64,000 nt of DNA from Amphritea balenae (GCF_003858655.1 NZ_RQXV01000007.1:1-64000); one strand, 5' to 3'. Shown: positions 43,311-54,953, counted from the first letter of the stretch. Numbers and translations: made by a program. Notes: generated by a model from the sequence alone, not told the origin.

Positions 43311-45236
43311 ATGGGTAGAATTATTGGTATCGACCTGGGCACAACCAATTCATGTGTTGCTGTACTGGATGGTGAGAAGTCTAAGGTTATTGAGAATGCT
43401 GAGGGTGAACGTACTACTCCTTCCATCATCGCTTATGCGAGCGATGGTGAGATTCTGGTAGGCCAGCCAGCAAAGCGCCAGGCGGTTACTAACCCGGACA
43501 ACACTCTGTTTGCGATCAAGCGTCTGATCGGTCGTCGTTTTAAAGACGATGTGGTACAGAAAGATATCACTATGGTGCCATACAAAATCGTTGAAGCTGA
43601 TAATGGCGATGCCTGGGTTCAGGTAAACGACAACAAGATGGCTGCCCCACAGATCTCTGCTGAAATTCTGAAGAAGATGAAGAAGACTGCAGAAGATTAC
43701 CTGGGTGAAGATGTAACTGAAGCGGTTATTACCGTACCGGCTTACTTCAACGATTCTCAGCGTCAGGCAACTAAAGATGCCGGTAAGATCGCAGGTCTGG
43801 AAGTTAAGCGTATTATCAACGAGCCAACGGCTGCGGCACTGGCTTACGGTATGGACAAGTCTAAGGGCGATAAGACTATCGCTGTATTCGACCTGGGTGG
43901 CGGTACTTTCGATATCTCTATCATCGAGATCGCTGAAGTTGATGGCGAGCACCAGTTTGAAGTACTGGCGACTAACGGTGACACATTCCTGGGTGGTGAA
44001 GACTTCGATCTGCGTCTGATCGAGTATTTGGCAGCTGAGTTCAAGAAAGAGTCTGGTATCGATCTGCACAACGATCCTCTGGCGCTACAGCGTCTGAAGG
44101 AAGGTGCTGAGAAAGCTAAAGTTGAGCTGTCTTCTACACAGTCTACCGACGTTAACCTGCCTTACATCACTGCTGATGCGACCGGTCCTAAGCACCTGAA
44201 CGTTAAGATCAGCCGTGCCAAGCTGGAATCTCTGGTTGAAGAGCTGGTTGAGCGTACGCTGGCTCCTTGTCGCCAGGCGCTGAAAGATTCTGACCTGTCT
44301 GCTTCTGAAATTGATGAAGTTATTCTGGTGGGGGGTCAGTCTCGTATGCCTCTGGTGCAGGAAAAAGTAACTGCATTCTTCGGCAAAGAGCCTCGTAAAG
44401 ATGTTAACCCGGATGAAGCGGTTGCTATGGGTGCTTCTATCCAGGGCGCGGTACTGGCTGGCGACGTTAAAGACGTACTGCTGCTGGACGTAACACCTCT
44501 AAGCCTGGGTATCGAAACTATGGGTGGCGTTGCGACTCCGGTTATCGATAAGAACACTACTATCCCGACTAAGAAGTCTCAGGTGTTCTCTACTGCTGAT
44601 GATAACCAGAATGCGGTAACTATCCATGTTGTTCAGGGTGAGCGTAAGCAAGCGTCTGGCAACAAGTCGCTGGGTCGTTTCGACCTGGCTGATATCCCAC
44701 CGGCGCCACGTGGTATTCCACAGATCGAAGTTACTTTCGATATCGATGCCAACGGTATCCTGCACGTAGGTGCGAAGGATAAAGCGACGGGTAAAGAGCA
44801 GTCGATTGTAATTAAGGCTTCTTCTGGTCTGAGCGATGATGAAGTTGAACAGATGATTCAGGATGCTGAAGCTAACGCTGAAGCGGATAAGAAGTTTGAA
44901 GAACTGACTCAGGCCCGTAACCAGGGTGATGCGATGGTTCACTCTGCGAAGAAGACTCTGGAAGATGCCGGTGATAAGGCAACTGAAGAAGAGAAAACTG
45001 CGATCAATGCTGCCTCTGAAGAGCTTGAAGAAGCACTGAAGGGCGACGATAAAGAGGTGATCGAGACTAAGACTGCTGCACTGACTGAAGCGATCTCTGG
45101 TCTGGCTCAGAAGATGTACGCTGAAGCTGCACAAGCTGAAGGCGCTGCTGAAGGTGCTGAGCAAGCACAGGCGGAACCTGCTGACGACGCTGTTGATGCG
45201 GAGTTTGAAGAAGTTAAAGACGACGACAAGAAGTAA
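43311..45236 (+). CDS. dnaK: Molecular chaperone DnaK (Hsp70)
   Basis: A 641-residue Hsp70: N-terminal [16 protein letters not shown], phosphate motif [15 protein letters not shown], adenosine motif [10 protein letters not shown], substrate-binding domain ([14 protein letters not shown]) and an acidic C-terminal tail ending EEVKDDDKK. Acts with GrpE and DnaJ in protein folding. Codon use is strongly biased, as in highly expressed genes. Confidence 0.98.
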   Translation: MGRIIGIDLGTTNSCVAVLDGEKSKVIENAEGERTTPSIIAYASDGEILVGQPAKRQAVTNPDNTLFAIKRLIGRRFKDDVVQKDITMVPYKIVEADNGDAWVQVNDNKMAAPQISAEILKKMKKTAEDYLGEDVTEAVITVPAYFNDSQRQATKDAGKIAGLEVKRIINEPTAAALAYGMDKSKGDKTIAVFDLGGGTFDISIIEIAEVDGEHQFEVLATNGDTFLGGEDFDLRLIEYLAAEFKKESGIDLHNDPLALQRLKEGAEKAKVELSSTQSTDVNLPYITADATGPKHLNVKISRAKLESLVEELVERTLAPCRQALKDSDLSASEIDEVILVGGQSRMPLVQEKVTAFFGKEPRKDVNPDEAVAMGASIQGAVLAGDVKDVLLLDVTPLSLGIETMGGVATPVIDKNTTIPTKKSQVFSTADDNQNAVTIHVVQGERKQASGNKSLGRFDLADIPPAPRGIPQIEVTFDIDANGILHVGAKDKATGKEQSIVIKASSGLSDDEVEQMIQDAEANAEADKKFEELTQARNQGDAMVHSAKKTLEDAGDKATEEEKTAINAASEELEEALKGDDKEVIETKTAALTEAISGLAQKMYAEAAQAEGAAEGAEQAQAEPADDAVDAEFEEVKDDDKK

Positions 45237-45270
45237 GTCGGCTTAGCTTTTTTAATGTTGTAAATGACAG

Positions 45271-45300
45271 CGCGGGCCTCTCCCGCGTTGTCGCGTTTTT
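45271..45300 (+). terminator. Hairpin between dnaK and dnaJ
   Basis: GCGCGGG-CCTCT-CCCGCG stem followed by TTGTCGCGTTTTT. Likely a partial terminator lowering dnaJ transcription relative to dnaK. Confidence 0.6.
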
Positions 45301-45353
45301 ATTGCCAGCTAATTGCATAAGGCGATTAGCGAGAACGGATTGCGAAACAGATT

Positions 45354-46478
45354 ATGTCGAAAAAAGATTTTTACGATGTGTTAGGCGTTTCCAGAGATGC
45401 ATCTGACCGGGATATTAAGAAGGCGTTTCGTCGCATGGCGATGAAGTACCACCCGGATCGTAATCCCGATGACAAAGCTTCAGAAGACGCTTTCAAAGAG
45501 GTTAACGAAGCCTACGAAGTGCTGTCTGACCAGCAGAAAAAAGCAGCCTATGATCAGTACGGCCATGCTGGTATAGATCAGCAGGGTATGGGCGGTGGTC
45601 ACGGTCAGGGCGGCTTCAGTGATGTCTTCGGTGATGTGTTCGGGGATATTTTTGGTCAGGGAGGCGGCGGTCGTCGCAGCCACGTCCAACGGGGTGCCGA
45701 TCTGCGTTACACCATGGATCTTAGCCTGGAAGAGGCTGTGCATGGTTGTGACAAGACGATTAAGGTTCCTACTCTGATCCCTTGTAATACCTGTGATGGT
45801 AGCGGTGCTAAGCCGGGTACCAGCGCTAAGACCTGTGGTACCTGTGGTGGTGTTGGTCAGGTGCGGATGCAGCAGGGCTTCTTCTCGGTACAGCAGACTT
45901 GTCCAAGCTGTCATGGCGAAGGTCAGGTTGTATCTGATCCTTGTGGTAGCTGCCATGGTCAGGGCCGTAAGCAGGAAACCAAGAAACTGGCGGTTAAAAT
46001 TCCTGCCGGCGTTGATACCGGTGATCGTATTCGTCTGTCAGGCGAAGGTGAAGCGGGAACTCACGGTGGTCCTTCCGGTGATCTGTTTGTACAGGTTAAT
46101 GTGCGTGACCATGCGATCTTCGAACGCGACGGTAAGCATCTATACTGTGAAGTACCGATCAGCTTTATCGATGCGGCACTGGGTGGCGAGCTGGAAGTTC
46201 CAACGCTGGAATCCCGTGTTAAGTTGAAAATACCTGCTGAAACCCAGACCGGTAAGTTGTTCCGTCTGCGTGGCAAAGGTATTAAGCCGGTTCGTGGTGG
46301 TGCAGTGGGTGACCTTCTGGTTCGTGTTACTGTTGAAACACCGGTTAATCTGAACAGCAAGCAGAAAGCGCTGCTGAAAGATTTTGAATCGGCAATGGAT
46401 GAACGGAAAAAACATCATGCGCCGAAGAAACATGGTTTCTTCGATAGTGTGAAGAAGTTCTTCGAAGATATGACCTAA
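45354..46478 (+). CDS. dnaJ: Chaperone protein DnaJ (Hsp40)
   Basis: A 374-residue class A J-protein: J-domain with the HPD motif ([10 protein letters not shown]), a Gly/Phe-rich linker, four CxxCxGxG zinc repeats ([40 protein letters not shown]) and the C-terminal substrate domain. It delivers substrates to DnaK and stimulates its ATPase. Confidence 0.98.
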   Translation: MSKKDFYDVLGVSRDASDRDIKKAFRRMAMKYHPDRNPDDKASEDAFKEVNEAYEVLSDQQKKAAYDQYGHAGIDQQGMGGGHGQGGFSDVFGDVFGDIFGQGGGGRRSHVQRGADLRYTMDLSLEEAVHGCDKTIKVPTLIPCNTCDGSGAKPGTSAKTCGTCGGVGQVRMQQGFFSVQQTCPSCHGEGQVVSDPCGSCHGQGRKQETKKLAVKIPAGVDTGDRIRLSGEGEAGTHGGPSGDLFVQVNVRDHAIFERDGKHLYCEVPISFIDAALGGELEVPTLESRVKLKIPAETQTGKLFRLRGKGIKPVRGGAVGDLLVRVTVETPVNLNSKQKALLKDFESAMDERKKHHAPKKHGFFDSVKKFFEDMT

Positions 46479-46485
46479 AGATTAA

Positions 46486-46510
46486 CGGGGCGCTTTGATA
46501 GCGCCCTGTT
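46486..46510 (+). terminator. Weak hairpin after dnaJ
   Basis: GGGGCGC-TTTGATA-GCGCCCTGTT: good stem but only a short T-rich tail. Confidence 0.45.
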
Positions 46511-46538
46511 CGTTTCCAGATTTTTTGGAGCAGTATAA

Positions 46539-48198
<1,660 letters not shown>

Positions 48199-48216
48199 AC
48201 TTTTGGCGAGTGATTA

Positions 48217-48245
48217 TTAAAACCGCCAATCGGCGGTTTTTTTGT
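48217..48245 (+). terminator. Terminator after dapB
   Basis: AAAACCGCC-AAT-CGGCGGTTTTTTT: perfect short stem followed by seven T residues. Confidence 0.9.
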
Positions 48246-48432
48246 TTTTAAAGATTAGTGTTATGGTCTGAAGTTAAATATTTGCACTCATTTTGAGTGA
48301 AATCTGGCTTCGGAATAGTGAGTTTTCATCTATATTCTATGGGTGGAATAAGGAACCTGCAGCTGCAGGTTGTTACATATACAGAAGACCGGCAGGATTA
48401 GTCCGAAGGTTCCTGGATGATGGAGTACAGAG

Positions 48433-48822
48433 ATGTCTGCTGAAAAATTTCAGACCCTGAAAGAGATGGGATTTGAAAATCCCCATGATATTGAGCGCTT
48501 TACTACCCGTACTGAAAATGATGTCGATGTACTAAAGGTCTACCTGCATCGTCATCAGGGTGATTGGATGGCGAAAAGTAAAAAGTTTAAGTTCAAGCGT
48601 AAGCATACCAATGTATCGGTAGAAGGTGGTCTGGTGCCGTATCGTGCCAGTACAGAGCCTTCGCCTTACTATCTGCGTGCATTGAGTGAGCTTGAAAAGC
48701 TGGTTGCTCAGGACAAGTCTGTTAAAGACAAAAAAGAGCTGTTACTGGATGAGATCGAGCATCTCGAGAAAGTGGTTGCGCGTAAGGTGGAAGATATTCG
48801 CCGTCAGATTGAAGAGTTGTAA
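48433..48822 (+). CDS. DUF3461 family protein
   Basis: A 129-residue protein with the DUF3461 pattern: LKEMGFENPHDIERFTTRTENDVDVLKVYL, then KKFKFKRKH and a C-terminal charged coiled coil (ELLLDEIEHLEKVVARKVEDI). Conserved in Oceanospirillales, Pseudomonas and relatives with no known function. It has its own leader of ~230 bases. Confidence 0.85.
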   Translation: MSAEKFQTLKEMGFENPHDIERFTTRTENDVDVLKVYLHRHQGDWMAKSKKFKFKRKHTNVSVEGGLVPYRASTEPSPYYLRALSELEKLVAQDKSVKDKKELLLDEIEHLEKVVARKVEDIRRQIEEL

Positions 48823-48844
48823 AGCGTGTAATTGAAATTGCCAA

Positions 48845-48878
48845 ACGGCTGTCAGAGTGATCTGACAGCCGTTTTTTT
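48845..48878 (+). terminator. Terminator after the DUF3461 gene
   Basis: ACGGCTGTCAGAGTGATCTGACAGCCGTTTTTTT, given here as stem GGCTGTCA / TGACAGCC with GAGTGATC between; followed by seven T residues. It overlaps the leader of the next gene. Confidence 0.9.
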
Positions 48879-48891
48879 ATGGAGACACCTA

Positions 48892-49203
48892 ATGTATAAG
48901 CTGGCTTTTTTTGTCCCTGAAGAAGACCTTGAGCAGGTAAAGCAGGCTCTGTTTAATGCCGGAGCCGGAAAGATAGGTAATTACGATCGTTGTTGCTGGC
49001 AGGTGAAAGGCGTGGGGCAGTTCCGGCCGCTACCTGACAGCAATCCCCATATAGGCGTTCAGGGGGTAGTGGAGCAGCTCCCTGAGTGGAAGGTAGAGCT
49101 GGTGTGTGAAGATGTTTTGATCGGTCAGGTAGTTGCTGCCCTGAAGCAGGCTCATCCCTATGAAGAGGTGGCGTATGAGGTCTGGCAGCTGGCTGATATT
49201 TAA
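48892..49203 (+). CDS. NIF3/YqfO-like small domain protein
   Basis: A 103-residue protein of the CutA/YqfO insert fold: YKLAFFVPEEDLEQVKQALFNAGAG, GNYDRCCWQVKGVGQFRPL, and the HPYEEVAYEVW tail. Stand-alone versions occur in many Proteobacteria and lack the metal-binding NIF3 halves. ATG at 48892 follows TGGAG; an upstream in-frame start lies before the terminator and is rejected. Function unknown. Confidence 0.85.
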   Translation: MYKLAFFVPEEDLEQVKQALFNAGAGKIGNYDRCCWQVKGVGQFRPLPDSNPHIGVQGVVEQLPEWKVELVCEDVLIGQVVAALKQAHPYEEVAYEVWQLADI

Positions 49204-49498
49204 ATTCATAAGCCTGTGGTACTAAGGTGTTTATAACCAGTCGGCTTATAAACATATTCTGTGGATAAGGCTGTTGAATAACTCTGTGTAAGCTGGCTTG
49301 AAGTTGTTTAACTTATTGTAATTAAAGACTAAAGTGGAGTTGTGTTAAATTTGATCGGGCTGTGAGGAAAAGACAATTTGCGGTGCAAAACTAATCACAA
49401 TATCTGTGTATAAGGTTGTGCAAAAGTTTGGGGTATCTGTGGGGTAAGGCCGCCAGAGCCCGGTATACGGGGCTCTGGCCAAAGTGGTGTTTAAACGC
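49204..49498. promoter_or_regulatory. Intergenic region with DnaA-box sequences
   Basis: Two exact TTATNCACA boxes on the minus strand: TTATCCACA at 49260-49268 and TTATACACA at 49405-49413. Near-matches occur at about 49283 and 49437. No gene was found. Confidence 0.45.
49451..49480 (-). terminator. Long hairpin after marC
   Basis: GCCAGAGCCC / GGGCTCTGGC, a perfect 10-bp stem with a GGTATACG-type loop, 19 bases beyond the marC stop. No clear T run, so termination strength is uncertain. Confidence 0.65.
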
Positions 49499-50110
49499 TC
49501 AGTTTATATCGACGCTGGTAATAAAGCCGGTAATGCCGGTGAGTACAATTTGAGATGCCATGGCAGCCAGTACAAGGCCGGTTATTTTGCTCAGTATATT
49601 CAGACCGGTAACACCTAAAAGTCGTTCCAGCCAGCTGGCAGCATGCAGTAGTACTAGTAATGCAAACAGGGCCAGAAACATACCGCTGAGCCCCCAGGCC
49701 AGATCGATTCCTTTAAGCTCTGATCCATACACCAGAATCGCACCGATAGTCGCCGGGCCAATAATGGTTGGAATGGCCAGAGGGACTACCGAAGAATCTT
49801 CCCGGGGGGCATCCGGTAATTGGGCATTGGTGCGCACCCCCTCTTTTACCAGGCTAACCGCTGACAGGAAGAGCAGGATGCCGGCGCCGATTCTGAATGA
49901 ATCGATAGTAATACCGAGAATTTCAAACAGGGTCGTACCAAAGAAAAACAGGATCAACGCAGCGCAGGCCGCTGAAAGAACAGCTTTATTGGCAGTAGTA
50001 CGTCGTTCCGCCGGGGTATCGTTTCGGGTCAGGGCCAGAAACATCGACACAACAAAGAAGGGGGCAAACAGGAAGAAGAACTTTATCCAGGTAGATATTA
50101 GCAGGGTCAT
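49499..50110 (-). CDS. MarC family integral membrane protein
   Basis: A 203-residue membrane protein with about six helices and the family motif PLAIPTIIGPATIGAILVYG. The MarC/UPF0056 family was once linked to antibiotic resistance, but its transport substrate is unknown. Start 50110 (MTLLISTWIK) places a membrane helix at the N terminus; a 24-codon upstream extension overlaps the terminator of the next gene and is rejected. Confidence 0.88.
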   Translation of the reverse strand: MTLLISTWIKFFFLFAPFFVVSMFLALTRNDTPAERRTTANKAVLSAACAALILFFFGTTLFEILGITIDSFRIGAGILLFLSAVSLVKEGVRTNAQLPDAPREDSSVVPLAIPTIIGPATIGAILVYGSELKGIDLAWGLSGMFLALFALLVLLHAASWLERLLGVTGLNILSKITGLVLAAMASQIVLTGITGFITSVDIN

Positions 50111-50143
50111 CTTTAATACTCTGAAATGCCTTGTGGGCAAAAA

Positions 50144-50172
50144 ATAAAAAAACGGCCTCATGGGCCGTTGAT
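50144..50172 (-). terminator. Terminator after the Pmp3-like gene
   Basis: On the minus strand, ACGGCCCATGAGGCCGTTTTTTT: stem ACGGCC / GGCCGT then a T run. Confidence 0.85.
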
Positions 50173-50199
50173 TCTGTGTCACGGGTCAGTGACTGCTGC

Positions 50200-50361
50200 C
50201 TATTTTAGCACCAACCAGAGGGCGTGGATAATCCCTGGAATGTAAAAAAACAGGCATAAGATAATATTGATGAGAAGTTGCAGTCCGACACCGGTCTTAA
50301 GAAATACGGCAATCGGCGGTAGCAGAATAGCGAGAATGATTAGTAACAGCTTGTTATCCAT
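50200..50361 (-). CDS. Pmp3/YqaE family small membrane peptide
   Basis: A 53-residue peptide with two hydrophobic helices: LLIILAILLPPIAVFLKTGV and LLINIILCLFFYIPGIIHAL. The LPPIAVF..G and NIILC...PG-IHA motifs are diagnostic of the Pmp3/YqaE (stress-response, UPF0057) family. AGGAAG precedes the ATG. It has its own terminator. Confidence 0.93.
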   Translation of the reverse strand: MDNKLLLIILAILLPPIAVFLKTGVGLQLLINIILCLFFYIPGIIHALWLVLK

Positions 50362-50400
50362 AGTTATACTTCCTGTATAAATTGTGGGTTCTGGTGCAGC

Positions 50401-50952
50401 TTAATTCTCCGGAGGCTTCGATGGTCTCTCAAGATCTATATGGTGTAATGGGAAAATTCCTTTTTTCCGGTCTTCAAAAAAGAGCTTCAGTGCATTGTGG
50501 ATAGTCTGAAAGGCCAGATCATCCCAGGGAATCTCCTCTTCACTATAGAGTGCGACAGCTTCAGTTTCGTCGCCGGCACTGAAATCCAGATCGTCCAGTT
50601 GGGCCAGATAGATCATCTGCACCTGACTGACCGGCGCCATAGAGGTTAGTGTGTAAAGCTGCAGGTTGCTGACCCGGGCGTTGGCTTCCTCCCGGGTTTC
50701 GCGCAGGGCCGCATGGCGGGTAGATTCACCATTCTCCATAAAGCCTGCCGGTAGTGTCCAGTAGCCACTGCGAGGTTCGATTGAGCGTTTACACAGCAGT
50801 ACTTTGTCCTGCCACACAGGCAGGCAGCCGGCCACAATCTTAGGGTTGAGGTAGTGGATGTGATGGCAAGAAGTACAGATATGTCGTTGCCGGTTATCAC
50901 CCTCGGGAATGGCGAGTTTGATCGATGCGCCACACTGGCTACAAAAATTCAT
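50401..50952 (-). CDS. Nudix hydrolase with zinc ribbon
   Basis: A 183-residue protein: an N-terminal zinc ribbon (CSQCGASIK ... HICTSCHHIHY) followed by a Nudix domain with the box GFMENGESTRHAALRETREEAN. The layout resembles the C-terminal part of NudC-type pyrophosphatases. Substrate likely a nucleotide diphosphate derivative; not determined. Divergent from the next Nudix gene. Confidence 0.9.
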   Translation of the reverse strand: MNFCSQCGASIKLAIPEGDNRQRHICTSCHHIHYLNPKIVAGCLPVWQDKVLLCKRSIEPRSGYWTLPAGFMENGESTRHAALRETREEANARVSNLQLYTLTSMAPVSQVQMIYLAQLDDLDFSAGDETEAVALYSEEEIPWDDLAFQTIHNALKLFFEDRKKGIFPLHHIDLERPSKPPEN

Positions 50953-51025
50953 AATATGCCTGCAAAGCTAAACTTTCATTTCTACCAAAGGTATCATGAA
51001 ACAATAGTCCCGACAGTAATGCGAA

Positions 51026-51613
51026 ATGATAAATAAACTGAAACAGCGCCTCTCTGGTTATGCACCCCGTACTCTGGTTTCTGACAGACCGCAGGCTGGC
51101 GTGCTGATCGCATTGACGGACAACGTAGACGATCCGCACGTTATTCTGACCCGGCGGGCTAATCACTTGAATACTCATAGTGGCGAAATAGCTTTTCCGG
51201 GTGGTAAGCGTGATGACACGGATCCTGACCTGTTGTTTACCGCATTGCGTGAAGCTGAAGAGGAGGTAGGGCTAAGCCCGTCTCAGGTCGAAGTGTTGGG
51301 GCCTCTGGGGATGGTGCTGTCAAAACATATGTTACAAGTGACTCCCTTCGTCGGCATTATTGCTGCTGATACTGTGCTTACGCCTAACCTTGATGAATTG
51401 GATCGTATCCACCGGGTACCCCTGAGTTTCTTTCTGCAGGATCAGCGGCATCATACTGATGCGATCAACTTTAAAGGGATGACCCACTATGTGCCGGCGT
51501 ATGAATATGAAGGTGATATTATCTGGGGGCTGACCGCTTATATGTTGGTTGAGCTGCTGAATGTGGGATTTGATGCCAATATTCCGATGAAAACCCGGCC
51601 TGAACATAGTTAA
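51026..51613 (+). CDS. Nudix hydrolase, coenzyme A pyrophosphatase type
   Basis: A 195-residue Nudix protein with the CoA-specific signature LTRRANHLNTHSGEIAFPGGK upstream of the Nudix box ALREAEEEVGL. Such NudL/YeaB-type enzymes hydrolyse coenzyme A derivatives. The ribosome site before ATG 51026 is weak. Confidence 0.9.
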   Translation: MINKLKQRLSGYAPRTLVSDRPQAGVLIALTDNVDDPHVILTRRANHLNTHSGEIAFPGGKRDDTDPDLLFTALREAEEEVGLSPSQVEVLGPLGMVLSKHMLQVTPFVGIIAADTVLTPNLDELDRIHRVPLSFFLQDQRHHTDAINFKGMTHYVPAYEYEGDIIWGLTAYMLVELLNVGFDANIPMKTRPEHS

Positions 51614-51694
51614 AACGTTTTTGTTAAACGTTTACTAATCAGCACTGCTGAAAACACAGCGACAGAAATAATCAGATTAGAGGATATCGATAGA

Positions 51695-52219
51695 ATGATG
51701 TACAGCATAGAAGATCGCCTGGTTAATCTGGTTGGTGATGAGCACTACATTGCCCATAACGCGACAGTGATCGGTTCAGTGGTGCTGCATAACTGCGCCA
51801 GTATCTGGTTTAACGTCGTGATCCGTGGCGATAATGATCAGATAACTATCGGTGAAGGCTCTAATATTCAGGATGGTTCGGTGCTGCATACTGATCCGGG
51901 ATTTGAACTCAGCATTGGTGCTAATGTAACTGTAGGGCATCAGGCGATGTTGCATGGTTGTGAAGTGGGGGATGGCTCGCTGGTAGGTATTGGTGCTGTG
52001 GTACTGAATGGCGCTAAAATAGGTAAAGGCTGTCTGATCGGGGCCAATGCACTGGTACCTGAAGGTATGGTTATACCAGATGGCTCATTGGTGGTGGGAT
52101 CGCCGGCTAAAATAAAGCGACAGCTGAGTCCCGAGCAGCAGCAGGGGTTACTGGATAATGCAGCCCACTACGTGGACAATATGCGCCGTTACCGCAATGA
52201 TTTTAAACAGCAGAACTGA
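51695..52219 (+). CDS. Gamma-class carbonic anhydrase-like protein (YrdA family)
   Basis: A 174-residue left-handed beta-helix protein: hexapeptide repeats, metal-ligand region with [13 protein letters not shown] and [22 protein letters not shown]. The His residues of the trimeric zinc site are present. Activity as a carbonic anhydrase is not certain in the YrdA group. AGGA precedes the first of two ATGs. Confidence 0.93.
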   Translation: MMYSIEDRLVNLVGDEHYIAHNATVIGSVVLHNCASIWFNVVIRGDNDQITIGEGSNIQDGSVLHTDPGFELSIGANVTVGHQAMLHGCEVGDGSLVGIGAVVLNGAKIGKGCLIGANALVPEGMVIPDGSLVVGSPAKIKRQLSPEQQQGLLDNAAHYVDNMRRYRNDFKQQN

Positions 52220-52222
52220 ATT

Positions 52223-52441
52223 ATGAATATGAATGAAGTAAACCCTGTTCCCTCGCCTTGTATCGGTGTTTGTGCGCTGGATGAGCAGGATGTCTGTATC
52301 GCCTGTCGCCGCACCGCCATTGAAATTGGTGAGTGGGGGGTGATGAATAATGCGCAGCGTATTGAAGTTTATGACCTGATTGGCGAGCGAGTCAGGGCTG
52401 AGAAACTTGCACGGGATAATAACAATGAAAGTAATGATTGA
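52223..52441 (+). CDS. DUF1289 family Cys-rich small protein
   Basis: A 72-residue protein with PSPCIGVCALDEQDVCIACRRT and IGEW, the DUF1289 four-cysteine pattern, probably binding metal or an Fe-S cluster. It begins 3 bases after the carbonic anhydrase-like gene and its end overlaps the next gene, so the three form an operon. Confidence 0.9.
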   Translation: MNMNEVNPVPSPCIGVCALDEQDVCIACRRTAIEIGEWGVMNNAQRIEVYDLIGERVRAEKLARDNNNESND

Positions 52442-52730
52442 TCTTTGTGTGGTACCGATCGGCGTGGGCACCTCTGTTTCAGAATATGTAACTGCGTGTC
52501 AGCGAGTATTGCAGGAATCCGGACTCAAGCACCAGATGCATGCTTACGGCACCAATGTGGAAGGCGACTGGGATGCTGTGTTTGCAACGGTAAAGCGTTG
52601 CCATGAAGTCGTGCACGGTATGGGAGCTGCGCGTATCAATACCAGTATGCGCATAGGCACCCGGACAGACCGTGAGCAGACGATGGAAGATAAAATTGCC
52701 AGCGTTGAGTCAAAGCTCAAGGCAGATTAA
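52425..52730 (+). CDS. Thiamine-binding family protein (MTH1187/YkoF-like)
   Basis: A 101-residue ferredoxin-like protein: VMIDLCVVPIGVGTSVSEYV, HAYGTNVEGDWDAVFATVKRCHE, and RINTSMRIGTRTD. The family (DUF77) binds thiamine-like ligands or related compounds. ATG 52425 lies inside the end of the DUF1289 gene in a different frame; upstream in-frame codons are not part of the family. Confidence 0.9.
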   Translation: MKVMIDLCVVPIGVGTSVSEYVTACQRVLQESGLKHQMHAYGTNVEGDWDAVFATVKRCHEVVHGMGAARINTSMRIGTRTDREQTMEDKIASVESKLKAD

Positions 52731-52742
52731 TGGAGGAGTGCT

Positions 52743-54026
52743 TTACTCCTCCTCGTCATCCGCTTCATCGTTTGCAAGTTGAGTGATGCGTACGGTTTTA
52801 ATCAGGTTGTCGCTCACCTGCAGAGTTTCTACCCGATAGTTATCCATCAGCATACAGACGTTAGCATCTGGAATAGATTCAAGCTGCTCTGTCACCAGGC
52901 CATTAATTGTTTTAGGGCCGTCGGTAGGCAGATGCCAGTCCAGTGATTTATTTACATCCCGGATGTTGGCGGTACCGTCGATAAAGAACGAGCCATCTTC
53001 CTGTGGGTAGATGTCCTGATTGTCTTCTTTATTGTTGTTCGACAGTTCACCCACAATCTCTTCCAGAATGTCTTCCAGTGTAACAATACCCTGGATGTCA
53101 CCATATTCATCAACCAGTAGGGCGATTCGACGGCTCTCTTTCTGAAAGTTTAACAGCTGGGTTTGCAGCGGCGTCGTTTCCGGAATAAAGTAGGGTTCAT
53201 GAATAACCTGCAGAATGGCGGCTTTAGAGACGGCGTCCTGCTGAAAAACCTGAGCCAGATTACGCATATGCAGAATACCAACCACTTTGTTCAGTTCGCC
53301 GCGAAATACCGGCATGCGGGTGTGGGGTGTTTTGCTTAGTTGCTCAATAATCAGGTCGAGATCATCGTCCAGGTCGATACCGATCACCTCGTTACGGGGG
53401 ATCATAATATCGTTGACCGTCACATCGTCCAGCTCGAGTACGCCTAATAGCATTGACTGGTTGCGTTGCTGTAGTACTGCGCCGGATTCGTTTACCAGAG
53501 TGCGAAGCTCTTCCGTGCTCAGGTGGTGATGATCACCTTCAGTAACTTTGATGCCGAACAGTTTGAGTAAGCCGTTGGTGATGAAATTCACGACCCATAC
53601 CAGCGGATAGAGTACTTTTAGTAGCGGGTGTAAAAGATAGGCAGCCGGAAATGCAATTTTTTCCGGATGCATCGCTGCGACCGTTTTCGGCGTTACTTCG
53701 GCAAAGATCAGGATTACCAGTGTCAGCGCTGCGGTAGCTATAGCGATACCCGCTTCGCCCCAGAGCTCTACGGCGATTAATGTGGCGATCGCAGAAGCAA
53801 GGATGTTGACGAAGTTATTTCCGATCAGAATCACACCGATCAGTCGGTCAGGCCGTTGTAGTAACTTACCCGCCTTAATCGCGCCACGATGTTTGTTCTT
53901 AACCATATGCCGTAAACGGTATCGGTTAAGCGACATCATGCCGGTTTCTGAACTGGAGAAAAATGCTGAACAGAGGATAAGAAAGAAAAGCAGTCCCAAC
54001 AGGGACTCGATCGATGCGCCTTCCAA
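52743..54026 (-). CDS. CNNM/CorC-type transporter-associated protein (DUF21-CBS)
   Basis: A 427-residue inner-membrane protein: DUF21 membrane domain (about residues 1-165, SSSETGMMSLNRYRLRHM, NILASAIATLI), a pair of CBS domains (IMIPRNEVIGI, GILHMRNL) and the CorC_HlyC domain. Related to CNNM magnesium exporters. The start is TTG at 54026, with AGG upstream; no nearer in-frame ATG covers the first helix. Confidence 0.92.
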   Translation of the reverse strand: MEGASIESLLGLLFFLILCSAFFSSSETGMMSLNRYRLRHMVKNKHRGAIKAGKLLQRPDRLIGVILIGNNFVNILASAIATLIAVELWGEAGIAIATAALTLVILIFAEVTPKTVAAMHPEKIAFPAAYLLHPLLKVLYPLVWVVNFITNGLLKLFGIKVTEGDHHHLSTEELRTLVNESGAVLQQRNQSMLLGVLELDDVTVNDIMIPRNEVIGIDLDDDLDLIIEQLSKTPHTRMPVFRGELNKVVGILHMRNLAQVFQQDAVSKAAILQVIHEPYFIPETTPLQTQLLNFQKESRRIALLVDEYGDIQGIVTLEDILEEIVGELSNNNKEDNQDIYPQEDGSFFIDGTANIRDVNKSLDWHLPTDGPKTINGLVTEQLESIPDANVCMLMDNYRVETLQVSDNLIKTVRITQLANDEADDEEE

Positions 54027-54152
54027 GACGGTGAGCCTAATTAGTCATTCGGACCGCCATTGTCAGGCTAAGCTGAAATGCTGTCAAGCATACTTATGTG
54101 TCAGCGGTGGATTGTTGAATCAGGCGCCGGTTAAGTTGGTCGTTAAACCTGA

Positions 54153-54953
54153 TCAGATTAGTAGTTCAACAACAAATTTGCTGCCGAAGAAAGACAGCAT
54201 CAGTACGATGAATCCGCCAACGGTCCAGCGAATCGCCTTATGGCTGCGCCAGCCGAGGAAGTGACGGCCAATCAGTAGAATGGCATATAGCAGCCAGGCC
54301 AGAATAGAAAGTACAGTTTTATGGATAAGATGCTGAGCAAACAGATCCTCGAATACCAGAGCGCCACTCACCAGAGACAGAGTCAGCAGAATAAGGCCGG
54401 TCCAGATCATCTGAAACAGCAGGGTTTCCATTGTTTGTAGTGGCGGCAGAGAGCGTAATAAGCCACGGGTCTTATGGTGTTTTAGCTGGTATTCCTGTTT
54501 TGATAACAGGATCGCCTGAAATGCCGCCAGGGTGAAGATGCTGTAGGCCAGGATGGAGAGCAGAATATGAACAACCAGGCTGCCGTCATAATGCTTTGCA
54601 GTGCTGGTATCGATACCCAGCTGATTAAACAGCAGAGCGGTAGCAGCCAGAGGAAAGATACCTATATACAGGTTATCAACTTTTTGACGCAAAGAACTAA
54701 GCAGAACCAGCGCGGCGACCAGCCAGCCGATTAATGATCCGACACTGAAAAAATCCAGATGAATGCCTTCCGGACGGTGTAGATCAAGGTAGGCGGCATA
54801 GCCGTGAGTGATCAGAGCGACCAGGCCTGCAAGTTTAATTAGCTTGCTATTAAAGCTTTGGCCGTTGGCAACCTGCCACTGCAGACCTGCAGCGGTCAGA
54901 TAACAAATAATGGCAATAATAGCGGGCAGTGTTTGCATTAGCAGTAAACTCAT
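54153..54953 (-). CDS. CcsA/YpjD-family cytochrome c assembly-like membrane protein
   Basis: A 266-residue protein with about eight helices. The conserved haem-handling segment is visible around LVHILLSILAYSIFTLAAFQA and W-G..HFLGWRSHKA. It lies divergently beside ffh, where it is also found in pseudomonads. Its exact role in cytochrome or haem handling is not known. Confidence 0.88.
   Translation of the reverse strand: MSLLLMQTLPAIIAIICYLTAAGLQWQVANGQSFNSKLIKLAGLVALITHGYAAYLDLHRPEGIHLDFFSVGSLIGWLVAALVLLSSLRQKVDNLYIGIFPLAATALLFNQLGIDTSTAKHYDGSLVVHILLSILAYSIFTLAAFQAILLSKQEYQLKHHKTRGLLRSLPPLQTMETLLFQMIWTGLILLTLSLVSGALVFEDLFAQHLIHKTVLSILAWLLYAILLIGRHFLGWRSHKAIRWTVGGFIVLMLSFFGSKFVVELLI

Noticed and set aside
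43350-44069. Long antisense open frame within dnaK
   Set aside because: Produced by the strong codon bias of dnaK; no independent evidence for a gene.
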